From contig NZ_CDCE01000004.1 of the NCBI RefSeq assembly GCF_000819805.1, positions 1-64,000 of the forward strand: a DNA stretch of 64,000 nt, given 5' to 3'. Below, in pieces: positions 1 to 7,738 of this stretch. The DNA is from Aeromonas diversa CDC 2478-85 (GTDB lineage Bacteria; Pseudomonadota; Gammaproteobacteria; Enterobacterales; Aeromonadaceae). How positions within the stretch are numbered: the first letter of the stretch is position 1; each line of letters starts with the position of its first letter. The translations under genes were made by a program, and so were the position numbers. A model generated the notes under the pieces. That model had not been told where the DNA came from. It was given only the letters and a program-made list of their open reading frames with translations, and did not search any database.

Positions 1-215
1 TGTGGGCGACCATCCGGGCTGAACCAGCTGATCTGAAAACCCCATCCCAGACCTGCGGGATCACGTCCAAAGGCGATTAACCAGAGTGGGTTACCAATTC
101 TGTGCCAAGTCTCTTCTTTGGTGTCGGCATTGGTGACACAGTAGACCCCCTCTTGAAATTGAAGGGAGCCGAGTTGGAATGGTTCTTCCTTAAGCTCATA
201 ACGCGTTGTATTCAT
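1..215 (-). CDS. DUF927 domain protein, 5' part only (runs off the left edge)
   Basis: An open frame starts at the ATG at 213-215 and continues without a stop to base 1, giving 71 codons plus two bases. The visible part contains NPLWLIAFGRDPAG and then GWGFQISWFSPDGR, which resembles the opening of DUF927 proteins, helicase-like products common in P4-type satellites and genomic islands. The ATG overlaps the stop of the upstream TOPRIM gene (TAATG), so the two are probably translationally coupled. Family assignment rests on only 71 residues; the ATPase motifs would lie outside the window. It belongs to the element integrated at ssrA. Confidence 0.7.
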   Translation of the reverse strand, partial: MNTTRYELKEEPFQLGSLQFQEGVYCVTNADTKEETWHRIGNPLWLIAFGRDPAGLGWGFQISWFSPDGRP

Positions 216-1189
216 TATGCATTCCTTTCGATGGTCGGGGTTGAACGATCCGGTCTCGCTGGGGTTTGTGACACAGTGACACCTTGACACCGGATTAAAT
301 TGGTTGAAGGAGATGCTTCGAAGCACTGGAGGAGCGCCGCTTTGCCGCCAAGGCAGAAGAGGTCATTGAAGTCGGTTATGCCTGGTGAGGTGGGCGGAAC
401 AATCAAATGCCCTTGTAACCGATGAGCAGCTGTAGTGGCTTTGGTGAGGCCTGGATTTCCTGGTGTGGCATGATCATTGTCAGCGCACACCCACAGCTTG
501 CTGTTGAAATAGAGGCGGCGAAGGGTGCAGCCAATCTCTAGCAGGTTAGTGGCAGAAAAAGCGACGGCAACTGGCATGCCCAGTTGCTCGAACAGCGTGG
601 CCCCCGTCGCATAGCCTTCACAAAGCAATACGGGGGCACCAGACTTGGGTGAGGGGCCAAGGAGAAGGAATCCACCCTTGATGGGGAGTCCGCGATGAAA
701 CCGTTTATTCCCATTCTCATCAATGCTTTGCAAGCTTAATAGCCGAGAGCTGGCATTAAAGACAGGGACTATTAACAGACTACCGAACTGACGTGCACCT
801 GTGCCCGAGATCTGTTTGCGTGCAAGGTAAGCGTGCTGGAAAGGGGGTTCTGCCGCACCCCAGATCTCTTCAACTTGTTTGCGTGCAGCGGCCTTAATGG
901 GGGCGTTCATGTCATTTTTTGCCCGCTTTGCCTGCTCACGTAACTGGGCGCGGATATAGCTGGGCATAGCCAGCCCGTTTTGATGCCATACAAATTTTGA
1001 ACCCGTTTTCCACGAGCCAAAGACGGCATGCTGGCCTAACGCATCGACGAACAACCAGCCATTGCATGTGCTTGGGCGGTCCCCTTCGACGTGAAAGCGA
1101 AGAATCTGATCAGGAATGGGAGTGAGTGGGCGTGAGGGCGCCACGTCCATGGAGGCCATAAAGGCCTCCAGCGGAAGTTGAGTGCCCAT
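215..1189 (-). CDS. TOPRIM-domain primase-like protein of an integrated element
   Basis: This 324-residue protein has a C-terminal TOPRIM fold: an LLCEGYATGATL strand-helix motif near residue 190, VCADNDHATPGNPG near 235 supplying the acidic DxD-like pair, and TDFNDL near 270. Such proteins pair with DUF927 helicases and act like the primase half of the P4 alpha protein in replication of mobile elements. No zinc-ribbon cysteines are visible in the N-terminal region, so it may depend on a partner. It starts two bases after the stop of the AlpA-like gene and overlaps the next gene by one base, making a tight operon. The function in replication is inferred from family and context. Confidence 0.75.
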   Translation of the reverse strand: MGTQLPLEAFMASMDVAPSRPLTPIPDQILRFHVEGDRPSTCNGWLFVDALGQHAVFGSWKTGSKFVWHQNGLAMPSYIRAQLREQAKRAKNDMNAPIKAAARKQVEEIWGAAEPPFQHAYLARKQISGTGARQFGSLLIVPVFNASSRLLSLQSIDENGNKRFHRGLPIKGGFLLLGPSPKSGAPVLLCEGYATGATLFEQLGMPVAVAFSATNLLEIGCTLRRLYFNSKLWVCADNDHATPGNPGLTKATTAAHRLQGHLIVPPTSPGITDFNDLFCLGGKAALLQCFEASPSTNLIRCQGVTVSQTPARPDRSTPTIERNA

Positions 1190-1191
1190 GA

Positions 1192-1476
1192 TTAAACTTC
1201 GCCAGTCAGTTTGGCTACCAGAGTATCAATGTCGGTACTGCGCCAACCGACACGACGACCACCCAGGTTATAGCCTTTGGGGTATATCCCCTTTTTGATA
1301 CCGTCGTACCAAGTGGTCTTGCTAACCGGGATATGCGTTAGGACCTCTTTGAGAGACATCAAACGTCTTGGCTGCTGAGGCGCGACCAGCTGTTGAGCCT
1401 CATCGAATCTTTGGGTGGAAACGGGGGTACGCTCAAATCCTTGAATGAAAGCGTTGCGGGCGGTCGTGCGTATCAT
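1192..1476 (-). CDS. AlpA-family DNA-binding regulator
   Basis: The product is 94 residues when started at the ATG at 1474-1476, which follows a GGAG ribosome site by seven bases; an upstream in-frame ATG (1542) has no such site. The C-terminal 60 residues form an AlpA/MerR-like winged helix: RRLMSLKEVL, then SKTTWYDGIKKG, then GGRRVGWRSTDID. AlpA proteins of P4-like elements activate integrase or excisionase expression. It lies between the integrase and the primase-like gene and is the likely control protein of the element. The palindrome at 1726-1749 and the GGTACC repeats at 3054-3104 are candidate targets, but nothing in the sequence proves this. Confidence 0.8.
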   Translation of the reverse strand: MIRTTARNAFIQGFERTPVSTQRFDEAQQLVAPQQPRRLMSLKEVLTHIPVSKTTWYDGIKKGIYPKGYNLGGRRVGWRSTDIDTLVAKLTGEV

Positions 1477-1777
1477 AGTGAAGCTCCATCTATCAGTTAG
1501 TGCGATAACGATCGACAAGGTTCGTTGCGGTTCGTGGAGCACAGTTCACCATGTAGCCCGATCGCTATCGTCCCGGTTTGTAGGTGAAAAAGACCTTTTT
1601 TAGTGATGGCCATCACAAATCTGATACTTTCTTGCTCATTGTGGCGAGCACAACACAAGAGCAGAAGCAGCCCGTGATGATGTGAGCGGAGAGAGTGGGT
1701 TGGGTAGGGGAATAAGATGGGACTAGGTGAATGCCTGCAGGCATCCACCTCTGACTAAGGTCTCTCCCAAAGGGAGT
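1477..1777. other. 301-bp gap between alpA-like gene and integrase
   Basis: No convincing gene is present. The gap holds a 14-bp perfect palindrome (1731-1744) inside a 24-bp imperfect one, and a small inverted repeat CTCCC-AAA-GGGAG at 1764-1775 that may end integrase transcription. The promoter of the alpA-like operon should lie in this gap, but I could not assign clear -35/-10 boxes. Confidence 0.5.
1726..1749. repeat. Near-perfect 24-bp palindrome, candidate operator
   Basis: The core ATGCCTGCAGGCAT (1731-1744) is a perfect 14-bp palindrome. Outside it GGTG (1726-1729) matches CACC (1746-1749) with one mismatched pair between. It sits in the gap upstream of the alpA-like gene and downstream of the integrase stop, a position suited to a repressor or recombination-directionality factor. 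Confidence 0.55.
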
Positions 1778-3025
1778 TCATTCGATGGTAGTTAAGGTGT
1801 CTTGATGGTCGTAAAGAGAAGAGCGCCCACGTTTCGCAACGTCTATGTGGTTACTCCACCAGGTCATCATGATCACACGTTGCTCAAAGTAGTCGGAACG
1901 ATTGTATGCTCGACGGATTTCGTTGCTATCGGAGTGCGATAGGGCAGCTTCAATAGCATCAGCGTTAAAGCCTTGCTCGTTGAGTATGGTGCTCCCCAGT
2001 GAGCGAAGCCCGTGTGCGACGAGCCGTCCGCCATACCCTAGCCGTCGTAGCGCAGTATTTGCACTCTGTGCATTAATGTGACTCATCGGGTCACGATAGC
2101 CAGGGAACACAAAGGGGCGGTGACCGCTGATTGGCTTCATCAGTTCTAGCAGCGCCAAAGATTGCGGGGTGAGCGGAACACGATGTGGGCGATCCATCTT
2201 CATCCGTGCGGCAGGGATGTTCCAGACTCGGGCTTCGAAATCGATCTCATCCCACCGAGTGCCGGCTGATTCACCAGGACGTACCAAAGTATGTAGACTC
2301 CACTCTATCTGCATACGTGTAATCTGGTCGATGCGTCCTGTGGCAATGTCAGCCATCAGGAGGGGAAGCTCGGCTGGCAAGAGCGTCGGCATATGCTTCT
2401 TGGAGGGCTTCTTAAACACCTTGCGGATGGCAGAGCAGGGGTTTGAGTGGAGTAGGCCGTAGTTCACGCAGTAATCGAACACTTCATTGATTCGCTGGCA
2501 GAGCCGGCGAAGCGTCTCCAGCTTGCCGTTAGCCTCGAGAGGCCGGAGCAGCTCAACCACCTGAGGTGCACGGATCTGATGAATGGGGATGTGGCCAATA
2601 AAGGGAAGTACATACAACTCGAGCGAGCGCCAAGAGTCTGCGGCGTAGTCTTCCGATACCTCGTTGCGTCGCATCTCCAGCCACTTTTCAGCCATCACCT
2701 TAAAGGTATTGGCGTGTGCTTCTTGCTCTTCACGAGCCTTCTGGAGGAGTTCATCCCTATGAGTTTTGGGATCGATGTCCTTCGCTAGCAGTGCACGAGC
2801 TTCATCTCGTTTTTCGCGAGCAGCAGCAAGACTCAAGCTTGGATAGGTCCCCAAACCAAGGTTAGAACGGGCCTTGCTAATGGGTTTGTAGTACTTGAAC
2901 ACCCACTGTTTAGAGCCATTGGGGGTGACTCGTAGTTGCAGGCCTTCACCATCGGCCAAGGTGTACTCTTTCTCTTGGGGTTTTGCTGCCCGAACCTTGG
3001 CATCACTCAGAATGTCTCGTGCCAT
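1778..3025 (-). CDS. P4-type tyrosine integrase next to ssrA
   Basis: The 415-residue product starts at the ATG at 3023-3025 behind AAGGAGGGT; an upstream in-frame ATG at 3151 lacks that support. The N-terminus (ARDILSDAKVRAAKPQEKEY, with LADGEGLQLRV just after) is the DUF4102 arm-binding domain of P4-like integrases. The catalytic part shows the first arginine in TLVRPGE, then HGLR, LSH, and a tyrosine in YNRSDYFEQR. It would catalyse site-specific recombination between the element and the 3' end of the tmRNA gene, only about 190 bp away. The gene points away from ssrA, the usual layout for this type of element. Confidence 0.93.
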   Translation of the reverse strand: MARDILSDAKVRAAKPQEKEYTLADGEGLQLRVTPNGSKQWVFKYYKPISKARSNLGLGTYPSLSLAAAREKRDEARALLAKDIDPKTHRDELLQKAREEQEAHANTFKVMAEKWLEMRRNEVSEDYAADSWRSLELYVLPFIGHIPIHQIRAPQVVELLRPLEANGKLETLRRLCQRINEVFDYCVNYGLLHSNPCSAIRKVFKKPSKKHMPTLLPAELPLLMADIATGRIDQITRMQIEWSLHTLVRPGESAGTRWDEIDFEARVWNIPAARMKMDRPHRVPLTPQSLALLELMKPISGHRPFVFPGYRDPMSHINAQSANTALRRLGYGGRLVAHGLRSLGSTILNEQGFNADAIEAALSHSDSNEIRRAYNRSDYFEQRVIMMTWWSNHIDVAKRGRSSLYDHQDTLTTIE

Positions 3026-3053
3026 ATCATACCCTCCTTGATACAAGATGCTT

Positions 3054-3104
3054 GGTACCAGTGATATTGGTACCAACGGCTCACTGGTACCTCCCATGGT
3101 ACCA
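3054..3104. repeat. Four GGTACC-centred repeats upstream of the integrase
   Basis: GGTACC occurs at 3054-3059, 3069-3074, 3086-3091 and 3099-3104, three of them as TGGTACCA. Spacings are 15, 17 and 13 bp. They lie in the integrase promoter region between its start codon and the ssrA terminator, where arm-type integrase sites or regulator sites are expected. Such clustering of a 6-bp palindrome in 51 bp is unlikely by chance. Confidence 0.6.
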
Positions 3105-3151
3105 AGGTGGCCGGATTTCGACGAACTCCCTCGAACTTTTACGGACAACAA

Positions 3152-3184
3152 AAAACCCGCAAGAGCTTACCCCTTGCGGGTTTT
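3152..3184. terminator. Rho-independent terminator downstream of ssrA
   Basis: A 12-bp perfect inverted repeat pairs AAAACCCGCAAG (3152-3163) with CTTGCGGGTTTT (3173-3184) around a nine-base loop, with A and T runs at both ends. It lies about 33 bp past the tmRNA 3' end and would stop its transcript; it could also work in the other direction. Confidence 0.85.
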
Positions 3185-3216
3185 CGTACTTCTTCGTTCC
3201 CGGCCGGAACATTGTT

Positions 3217-3576
3217 TGGTGGAGCTGGCGGGAGTTGAACCCGCGTCCAAAATTCCTACATCCTCGGTACTACATGCTTAGTCACTCTTTACATTCGCCA
3301 ACCCGCTGCGGAGGGACACGCCACGAATTGACTAGCTCGATTGGTTTTAATGCTTCCGCCCCGAGCAGGACTTCCACACGATCCTGTGAAGGATGACCTT
3401 CCGATTCCCTAGGACACAGGCAAGCTAGGGTAGAAGGGCTCTAAGCAGGTTATTAAGCTGCTAGTGCGTAGGTTTCGTCGTTTGCGACTATTTTTTTGCG
3501 GCTTTTTAGCGAGGCCAACCGCACCTCGGCATGCACCTTGGGTTTCGAGAATCCTGTCGAATCCAAAATCAGCCCC
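3217..3576 (-). ncRNA. ssrA: Transfer-messenger RNA (tmRNA)
   Basis: This 360-nt RNA rescues stalled ribosomes together with SmpB and tags the nascent peptide for proteolysis. On the minus strand it begins with GGGGCTGATTTTGGATTCGA and ends with the tRNA-like T arm GGTTCAACTCCCGCC and a genomic CCA at 3217-3219. The tag frame at 3453-3485 encodes ANDETYALAA before TAA, so with the charged alanine the tag is AANDETYALAA, one residue different from the E. coli tag (N to T). The 3' end is the likely attachment site of the element to the left. smpB lies upstream in the same orientation. Confidence 0.97.
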
Positions 3577-3587
3577 AAGTTGCAGCG

Positions 3588-3617
3588 ATTGTAAGCCCAT
3601 CGGGGAGGCCGTGGCAA
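3588..3617 (-). promoter_or_regulatory. Sigma-70 promoter of ssrA
   Basis: On the minus strand TTGCCA (3612-3617) and TACAAT (3588-3593) are separated by 18 bp. The -10 box ends 11 bases before the mature tmRNA 5' end, which leaves room for a short precursor removed by RNase P. Confidence 0.7.
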
Positions 3618-3631
3618 GGCGCTTAGACGAA

Positions 3632-3653
3632 TTGACCGGCAAACGCCGGTCAA
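3632..3653. terminator. Hairpin after smpB, probable terminator
   Basis: TTGACCGGC (3632-3640) pairs perfectly with GCCGGTCAA (3645-3653) around AAAC. It lies 27 bp past the smpB stop. The following U run is poor, so termination may be partial. Confidence 0.5.
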
Positions 3654-3680
3654 TCGCAGAAAGTTTGTGCAGACAAGGGG

Positions 3681-4169
3681 TTAGCCCAGGCGCTTGTTCT
3701 TCATGATGCGCGCCTTCTCGCGGTCCCACTCGCGGGCCTTGGTGGCTTCGCGCTTGTCGTGGTCCTTCTTGCCCTTCACCAGGCCGATCTCTACCTTGAC
3801 CCAGGGGCCCTTCCAGTAAAGAGAGAGCGGCACTATGGTGTAGCCCTGGCGCTCGATGAGGCCGGTGAGGCGGTCGAGCTCGCGGCGGCTCAGCAGCAGC
3901 TTGCGCAGACGGGTGGGATCACAGATGACGTGAGTCGAGGCCATCTGCAGCGGCAGGAAGGTGGAGCCAAACAGATAGGCTTCGCCGCGCAGGAAGGTGA
4001 CATAGGCCTCGCCGATGTTGGCCTTGCCCGCCCGCAGGGATTTCACCTCCCACCCCAGCAGCGAGAGGCCGGCCTCGATCTTCTCCTCGATGAAGTACTC
4101 GTGGCGGGCCGTCCGGTTCAGGGCAATCGTGCTGGAGCCGGCTTTGTTTTTACTGTTCTTTTTGGTCAT
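3681..4169 (-). CDS. smpB: SsrA-binding protein SmpB
   Basis: The 162-residue protein binds the tRNA-like domain of tmRNA and brings it to stalled ribosomes. The start at 4167-4169 ([12 protein letters not shown]) gives the normal family length. Recognisable stretches are the [16 protein letters not shown] strand, [32 protein letters not shown], and the basic C-terminal tail [15 protein letters not shown] that enters the mRNA channel in known structures. It lies about 100 bp upstream of ssrA in the same direction. The product is highly conserved and shows nothing unusual. Confidence 0.97.
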   Translation of the reverse strand: MTKKNSKNKAGSSTIALNRTARHEYFIEEKIEAGLSLLGWEVKSLRAGKANIGEAYVTFLRGEAYLFGSTFLPLQMASTHVICDPTRLRKLLLSRRELDRLTGLIERQGYTIVPLSLYWKGPWVKVEIGLVKGKKDHDKREATKAREWDREKARIMKNKRLG

Positions 4170-4326
4170 GACGGGCGATTCCGGCAGGTGATAAGGGGTG
4201 CCATTATACGTGGCCGCAGGCGGCTGTAAAACGCACAGGGATGCGAGTGACCATTTGTTAGGCAGTGATGACGATGATTTTGTGTGGCTCGGTGATAAAA
4301 TCACGGCGAAAGGATGAGGAAAAGCC

Positions 4327-4761
4327 ATGCCCCGTATCAATCGAAGTGCGCTGGTGATGTTCAGCGCCGAGCAGATGTTCTCTCTGGTCAATGATGTTCA
4401 TGCCTATCCCCAGTTTCTGCCGGGGTGTGTCGGCAGCCGGGTTCATGAGCACGGTGACGACTATATGACTGCCTCGGTCGAGGTGGCCAAGGGGGGAATT
4501 GCCAAGACCTTTACCACCCGCAACGCCCTGGAGCAGAACCGCCGCATCAGCATGCAGCTGGTGGACGGCCCCTTCAGCAAGCTGGTGGGATGGTGGACCT
4601 TTACCCCCCTCGACGTGGATGCCTGCAAGGTGGAATTCGAGCTCGACTTCGAGTTCTCCAACCGGTTGGTCGAGATGGCCTTTGGCAAGGTGTTCCGGGA
4701 TCTGGTGGGGGCCATGGTGAGCGCCTTCACCACCCGCGCCAAGGAGGTGTACGGTGTCTGA
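4327..4761 (+). CDS. ratA: RatA/PasT-type START-fold protein (Coq10-like)
   Basis: This 144-residue protein matches the polyketide cyclase/START family that includes RatA (YfjG) of E. coli and Coq10. Typical stretches are [20 protein letters not shown] near residues 17-37, [15 protein letters not shown] near 80 and [19 protein letters not shown] near 107. E. coli RatA was described as a toxin blocking 70S association; the fold also suggests a lipid or quinone-binding role, and which applies here is not settled. It is divergent from smpB and overlaps rnfH by eight bases, so the two are coupled. Confidence 0.9.
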   Translation: MPRINRSALVMFSAEQMFSLVNDVHAYPQFLPGCVGSRVHEHGDDYMTASVEVAKGGIAKTFTTRNALEQNRRISMQLVDGPFSKLVGWWTFTPLDVDACKVEFELDFEFSNRLVEMAFGKVFRDLVGAMVSAFTTRAKEVYGV

Positions 4762-5080
4762 GCAGATCCAGGTTGAAGTCGCCTATGCCCTGCCCGATCG
4801 GCAGACCGTCATCGCGTTGCGTCTGGGGGCCGGTGCCACGGCGCGCCAGGCCATAGAGGCGTCGGGCATCTTGGACAAACACCCCGAGATCGATCTCGCG
4901 GTCAACAAGATCGGCGTCTACAGCCGTCCCATAAAGGAGTCCGAGCGGTTGCACGATGGCGACCGGGTCGAGATCTATCGCCCTCTCACCGCCGACCCGC
5001 GCGAGATGCGCAAGAAACGGGCCGACAAGGCGAAGGAAGAGGGGCGTGCCAACCCCGTCACCGGGGCCAAGCAGGGTTAA
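4754..5080 (+). CDS. rnfH: RnfH-family ubiquitin-like protein
   Basis: The GTG start at 4754-4756 lies inside the 3' end of ratA and is preceded by an AAGGAGG site at 4741. The 108-residue product has the beta-grasp pattern of the RnfH family: VEVAYALPDRQ at the N-terminus, IGVYSRPIKESERLHDGDRV in the middle and VEIYRPLTADPREMRKKRA near residue 75. Its molecular role is not established; the name comes from its occurrence with rnf electron-transport genes in some species. The smpB/ratA/rnfH neighbourhood is conserved in gammaproteobacteria. Confidence 0.92.
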   Translation: MSEQIQVEVAYALPDRQTVIALRLGAGATARQAIEASGILDKHPEIDLAVNKIGVYSRPIKESERLHDGDRVEIYRPLTADPREMRKKRADKAKEEGRANPVTGAKQG

Positions 5081-5108
5081 AGGCCACAGGAATAGGCTGA
5101 GAATGAAA

Positions 5109-5137
5109 CGGGGCGCCACGGCGCCCCGCTCTTTTTC
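5109..5137 (+). terminator. Terminator after ratA-rnfH
   Basis: CGGGGCGCC (5109-5117) pairs with GGCGCCCCG (5120-5128), followed by CTCTTTTT. It sits 29 bp after the rnfH stop. Confidence 0.85.
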
Positions 5138-5149
5138 GTCGTGCGAGGA

Positions 5150-5782
5150 TTACCAGAGCTGCAAGCGCTCGTTCTCCACCGTCTCAAGGCCTTCACCGCC
5201 GGCGAGGGCCACCATGGCCCGGGCCACCCTGCTCGCCTCGATGGCGCGAAAACGGGTCAGCGGGCCACGCAGCAAGGGGGCGATGAAGGGGTAGAGGCGC
5301 TGGCTTATCTGTTCGCCGCGCCGCGGTGGCTGGCGATCCCCGAGCAGCATGCCCGGGCGCACCACCACCAGGCGCTCCCACCCCATGGCCTGCAGGGCCT
5401 GCTCCATCTCCCCCTTGGTGCGCGGATAGAGAAACGGCGAGCCGGGGTTGGCGCCCAGGCTCGAGACCACCACCAGACGGCGGCAGCCGTGGCGCTGGGC
5501 CAGCCTGGCAAAGGCCAGCACATAGTCGAGATCGACCCGGCGAAAGGCCGCCGCCGAGCCGGCATCGCGGCGCGTGGTGCCGAGGGCGCAGAAGGCGGTG
5601 TCGATGGTGACGGGCAGGGTGAGCTGCTCCAGCTGTTCGAAGTCGGTCTCACACCAGTGCAGATGGGGCGCGCTGGCAACAGGGCGGCGACAGGGCAGCC
5701 AGAGTTCGGCTTGAGGGGCCAGGCAGGCGACCAGCTCGCGGCCGATCAGCCCGCTGGCACCCGCTATCAGGATCTGCTGCAT
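5150..5782 (-). CDS. NAD(P)-binding atypical SDR / oxidoreductase
   Basis: The 210-residue protein begins with a Rossmann dinucleotide motif ILIAGASGLIGREL and later has VVVSSLGANPGS, FLYPRTKGEMEQAL (YxxxK-like) and VVRPGMLLGDR. This is the pattern of small HTATIP2/YwnB-like atypical short-chain dehydrogenases. The ATG at 5780-5782 is preferred because GGAG lies seven bases upstream; a GTG one codon earlier is possible. Substrate is unknown. It lies downstream of bamE on the same strand with a terminator between them, so it is probably a separate unit that ends convergently with rnfH. Confidence 0.75.
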   Translation of the reverse strand: MQQILIAGASGLIGRELVACLAPQAELWLPCRRPVASAPHLHWCETDFEQLEQLTLPVTIDTAFCALGTTRRDAGSAAAFRRVDLDYVLAFARLAQRHGCRRLVVVSSLGANPGSPFLYPRTKGEMEQALQAMGWERLVVVRPGMLLGDRQPPRRGEQISQRLYPFIAPLLRGPLTRFRAIEASRVARAMVALAGGEGLETVENERLQLW

Positions 5783-5799
5783 CACGACTCTCCGGGCAT

Positions 5800-5821
5800 A
5801 AAAAACCGGCCAGTGGCCGGT
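5800..5821 (-). terminator. Terminator after bamE
   Basis: ACCGGC/GCCGGT arms (5805-5810 and 5816-5821) enclose CAGTG; on the minus strand the hairpin is followed by TTTTTT (5800-5805). Confidence 0.8.
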
Positions 5822-5830
5822 CTTGTCTCG

Positions 5831-6169
5831 TCAGAGCGGGGTGTTGAAGGTGGCCGGGACGGTAAAGTCGCCGGTCATGGTGGCCAGACGATCGCCGACA
5901 AACTTCAGGGTCATCTCCTTGCGCTCCTTGTCGCCACGGCCCGGCTGGAACTCATAGAGGTAGTGCCAGGTGTCGTGATCGAAGGCATCTTTCAGCATGG
6001 GGGAGCCCAGGACATAGACCACCTGCTCGCGGGTCATCCCCTGGCGCAGCTTGTCTACCTGTTTTTGCTCCACATAGTTGCCCTGGGGAATATCGATGCG
6101 ATAGACCAGGCTGCAACCGGAAAGGGTTAGGGCGGCCAGGGCCGCGGCCATCAAGAGTTTCATCCGCAT
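5831..6169 (-). CDS. bamE: Outer membrane assembly lipoprotein BamE (SmpA/OmlA)
   Basis: The 112-residue protein carries a lipoprotein signal, LAALTLSGCSLVYRI, with the acylated cysteine at residue 19. The mature part shows the BamE motif: DIPQGNYVEQ, QVDKLRQGMTREQVVYVLGSP and WHYLYEFQPGRG. BamE is a peripheral lipoprotein of the BAM complex that folds outer-membrane proteins. Either ATG (residue 1 or 3) could be used. It is transcribed alone, with a terminator downstream, and shares its position near smpB and ratA with many gammaproteobacteria. Confidence 0.95.
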   Translation of the reverse strand: MRMKLLMAAALAALTLSGCSLVYRIDIPQGNYVEQKQVDKLRQGMTREQVVYVLGSPMLKDAFDHDTWHYLYEFQPGRGDKERKEMTLKFVGDRLATMTGDFTVPATFNTPL

Positions 6170-6235
6170 AGCGAGTTCAGATCATCCATACCGTCTTATG
6201 AGCTCGGCACATCATACCGGCACCCATGCCGGAAG

Positions 6236-6262
6236 TAAAAAGGAGGGCTCTGTGGCCCTCCT
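6236..6262 (-). terminator. Terminator after yiaY
   Basis: AGGAGGGC (6241-6248) pairs with GCCCTCCT (6255-6262); the minus strand continues into TTTTT (6236-6240). Confidence 0.85.
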
Positions 6263-6288
6263 GACTTTTCAATGCGTTGGCGCCCGGT

Positions 6289-7440
6289 TTACATGGCGGC
6301 GCGGAAAATCGCCTTGATCTCGTCGTGGCTCGCCTGTTTCGGGTTGGTCAGGCCGCAGGCATCTTTCAGGGCATTGGTGGCCAGCACGTCGAAGTCGTCA
6401 GCCTTGACGCCGAGCTGCTCCAGACCGGCCGGGATCTGGACATCACGGGCCAGGGCCTTGATGGCGTCGATGGCGGCGGCGGCACCCTGCTCGTCGTTCA
6501 TGGCGCTCACGTCCACGCCCATGAAGCGGGCCACGTCCTTGAGACGGCCGGCGCACACCTGGGCGTTGTAGGCCTGAACGTGGGGCAGCAGCACGGCGTT
6601 GCACACCCCGTGCGGCAGGTCATAGAAGCCGCCGAGCTGGTGGGCCATGGCGTGCACGTAGCCGAGGCTGGCGTTGTTGAAGGCCATGCCGGCGAGGAAC
6701 TGGGCATAGGCCATCTGCTCGCGAGCGTGCAGATCGTCACCGTGGCTCACGGCGCGGCGCAGGTGCTTGGCGATGAGCTCGATCGCCATGATGGCGCTGG
6801 CATCGGTGACCGGGGTGGCGATGGTGGAGACATAGGCCTCGACCGCGTGGGTCAGGGCATCCATACCGGTGGCGGCGGTCAGACCGGCCGGCTTGGCCAG
6901 CATCAGCTCGGGATCGTTGACCGACATCAGGGGGGTGACGTGCTTGTCGACGATGGCCATCTTCACGTGACGAGATTCGTCGGTGATGATGCAGAAACGG
7001 GTCATCTCGGAGGCGGTGCCGGCGGTGGTGTTGATGGCGATCAGCGGCAGCTGCGGCTTGGCGGAGCGATCCACCCCTTCGTAGTCCTTGATGTTGCCGC
7101 CGTTGGTGGCCACCAGGGCGATCCCCTTGGCGCAGTCGTGAGGCGAGCCGCCGCCGAGTGAGATAACGAAGTCGCACTGCTGCGCCTTGAGCAGGGCCAG
7201 GCCGGCTTCGACGTTGGTGACGGTCGGGTTGGGCTTGGTCTCATCGAAGATGACGCTCTCGACACCCCGCTCGGCCAGCAGGGCGCTGACCTTGGCGACG
7301 ACCCCGATCTGGTTGAGGATCTTGTCGGTGACGATCAGGGCCTTCTTATAGCCATAGCCCTGGATATCGGCGGCGGCGGTAGTCAGGCTGCCGGCACCCA
7401 TCAGGTTGATGGCGGGGATGTAGAATTTGAATGCTGCCAT
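6289..7440 (-). CDS. yiaY: Iron-containing alcohol dehydrogenase, YiaY type
   Basis: The 383-residue protein matches the length and long stretches of E. coli YiaY and Zymomonas AdhB, group III iron-dependent alcohol dehydrogenases that oxidise or form short-chain alcohols with NAD. Visible motifs are [11 protein letters not shown] for the dinucleotide, [13 protein letters not shown], and metal ligands in [14 protein letters not shown] and [17 protein letters not shown]. coli YiaY has been reported as an L-threonine dehydrogenase, but substrate in this organism is inference. Start has GGAG ten bases upstream. It is monocistronic, divergent from udp across a 390-bp gap. Confidence 0.9.
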   Translation of the reverse strand: MAAFKFYIPAINLMGAGSLTTAAADIQGYGYKKALIVTDKILNQIGVVAKVSALLAERGVESVIFDETKPNPTVTNVEAGLALLKAQQCDFVISLGGGSPHDCAKGIALVATNGGNIKDYEGVDRSAKPQLPLIAINTTAGTASEMTRFCIITDESRHVKMAIVDKHVTPLMSVNDPELMLAKPAGLTAATGMDALTHAVEAYVSTIATPVTDASAIMAIELIAKHLRRAVSHGDDLHAREQMAYAQFLAGMAFNNASLGYVHAMAHQLGGFYDLPHGVCNAVLLPHVQAYNAQVCAGRLKDVARFMGVDVSAMNDEQGAAAAIDAIKALARDVQIPAGLEQLGVKADDFDVLATNALKDACGLTNPKQASHDEIKAIFRAAM

Positions 7441-7650
7441 GTTTCATTGCTCCGTTTTTTTAATACTAAAGGGGTACTTTCCTGGGCTCACTCTAGCCAA
7501 GGTCACCGCCCTTTGAGAAGCCATATGAGTATTCATTTTGCTACTTTATGGCGGCGATCACGATGCGAAAAACCTTATCCTTCCCAGGGTTGACAGCGAG
7601 GGGGAAATAGCGTGGCGACGTCGAAACGTTTTTCAATAAATTCATTATGT

Positions 7651-7666
7651 TAGCAAACGTTTTGCG
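7651..7666. promoter_or_regulatory. LacI-family (PurR/CytR-like) operator upstream of udp
   Basis: TAGCAAACGTTTTGCG differs in few places from the E. coli PurR consensus and has the central CG typical of LacI-family operators. In E. coli udp is controlled by CytR, itself a LacI-family protein, so the regulator could be either. Confidence 0.55.
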
Positions 7667-7692
7667 CGGAATTTTCCAGATTATTCGTGCAG

Positions 7693-7738
7693 AAATGTGA
7701 GGATCTTCAAGGAAATGGCCGTTGGGATGGACCATAGT
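7693..7738 (+). promoter_or_regulatory. Class II CRP-type promoter of udp
   Basis: AAATGTGA-N6-TCAAGGAA at 7693-7714 has a perfect left CRP half and a partial right half. A -10-like CATAGT lies at 7733-7738; with a start near 7745 the CRP centre would be at -41.5, the class II position also used at E. coli udp. The transcription start is inferred. Confidence 0.45.

Noticed and set aside
1497-1748. 83-codon frame between alpA-like gene and integrase
   Set aside because: No ribosome site, unlikely composition, and it overlaps the alpA-like promoter region.
3409-3729. Short frames across the tmRNA
   Set aside because: The region is structured tmRNA; only the ten-codon tag frame at 3453-3485 is translated.
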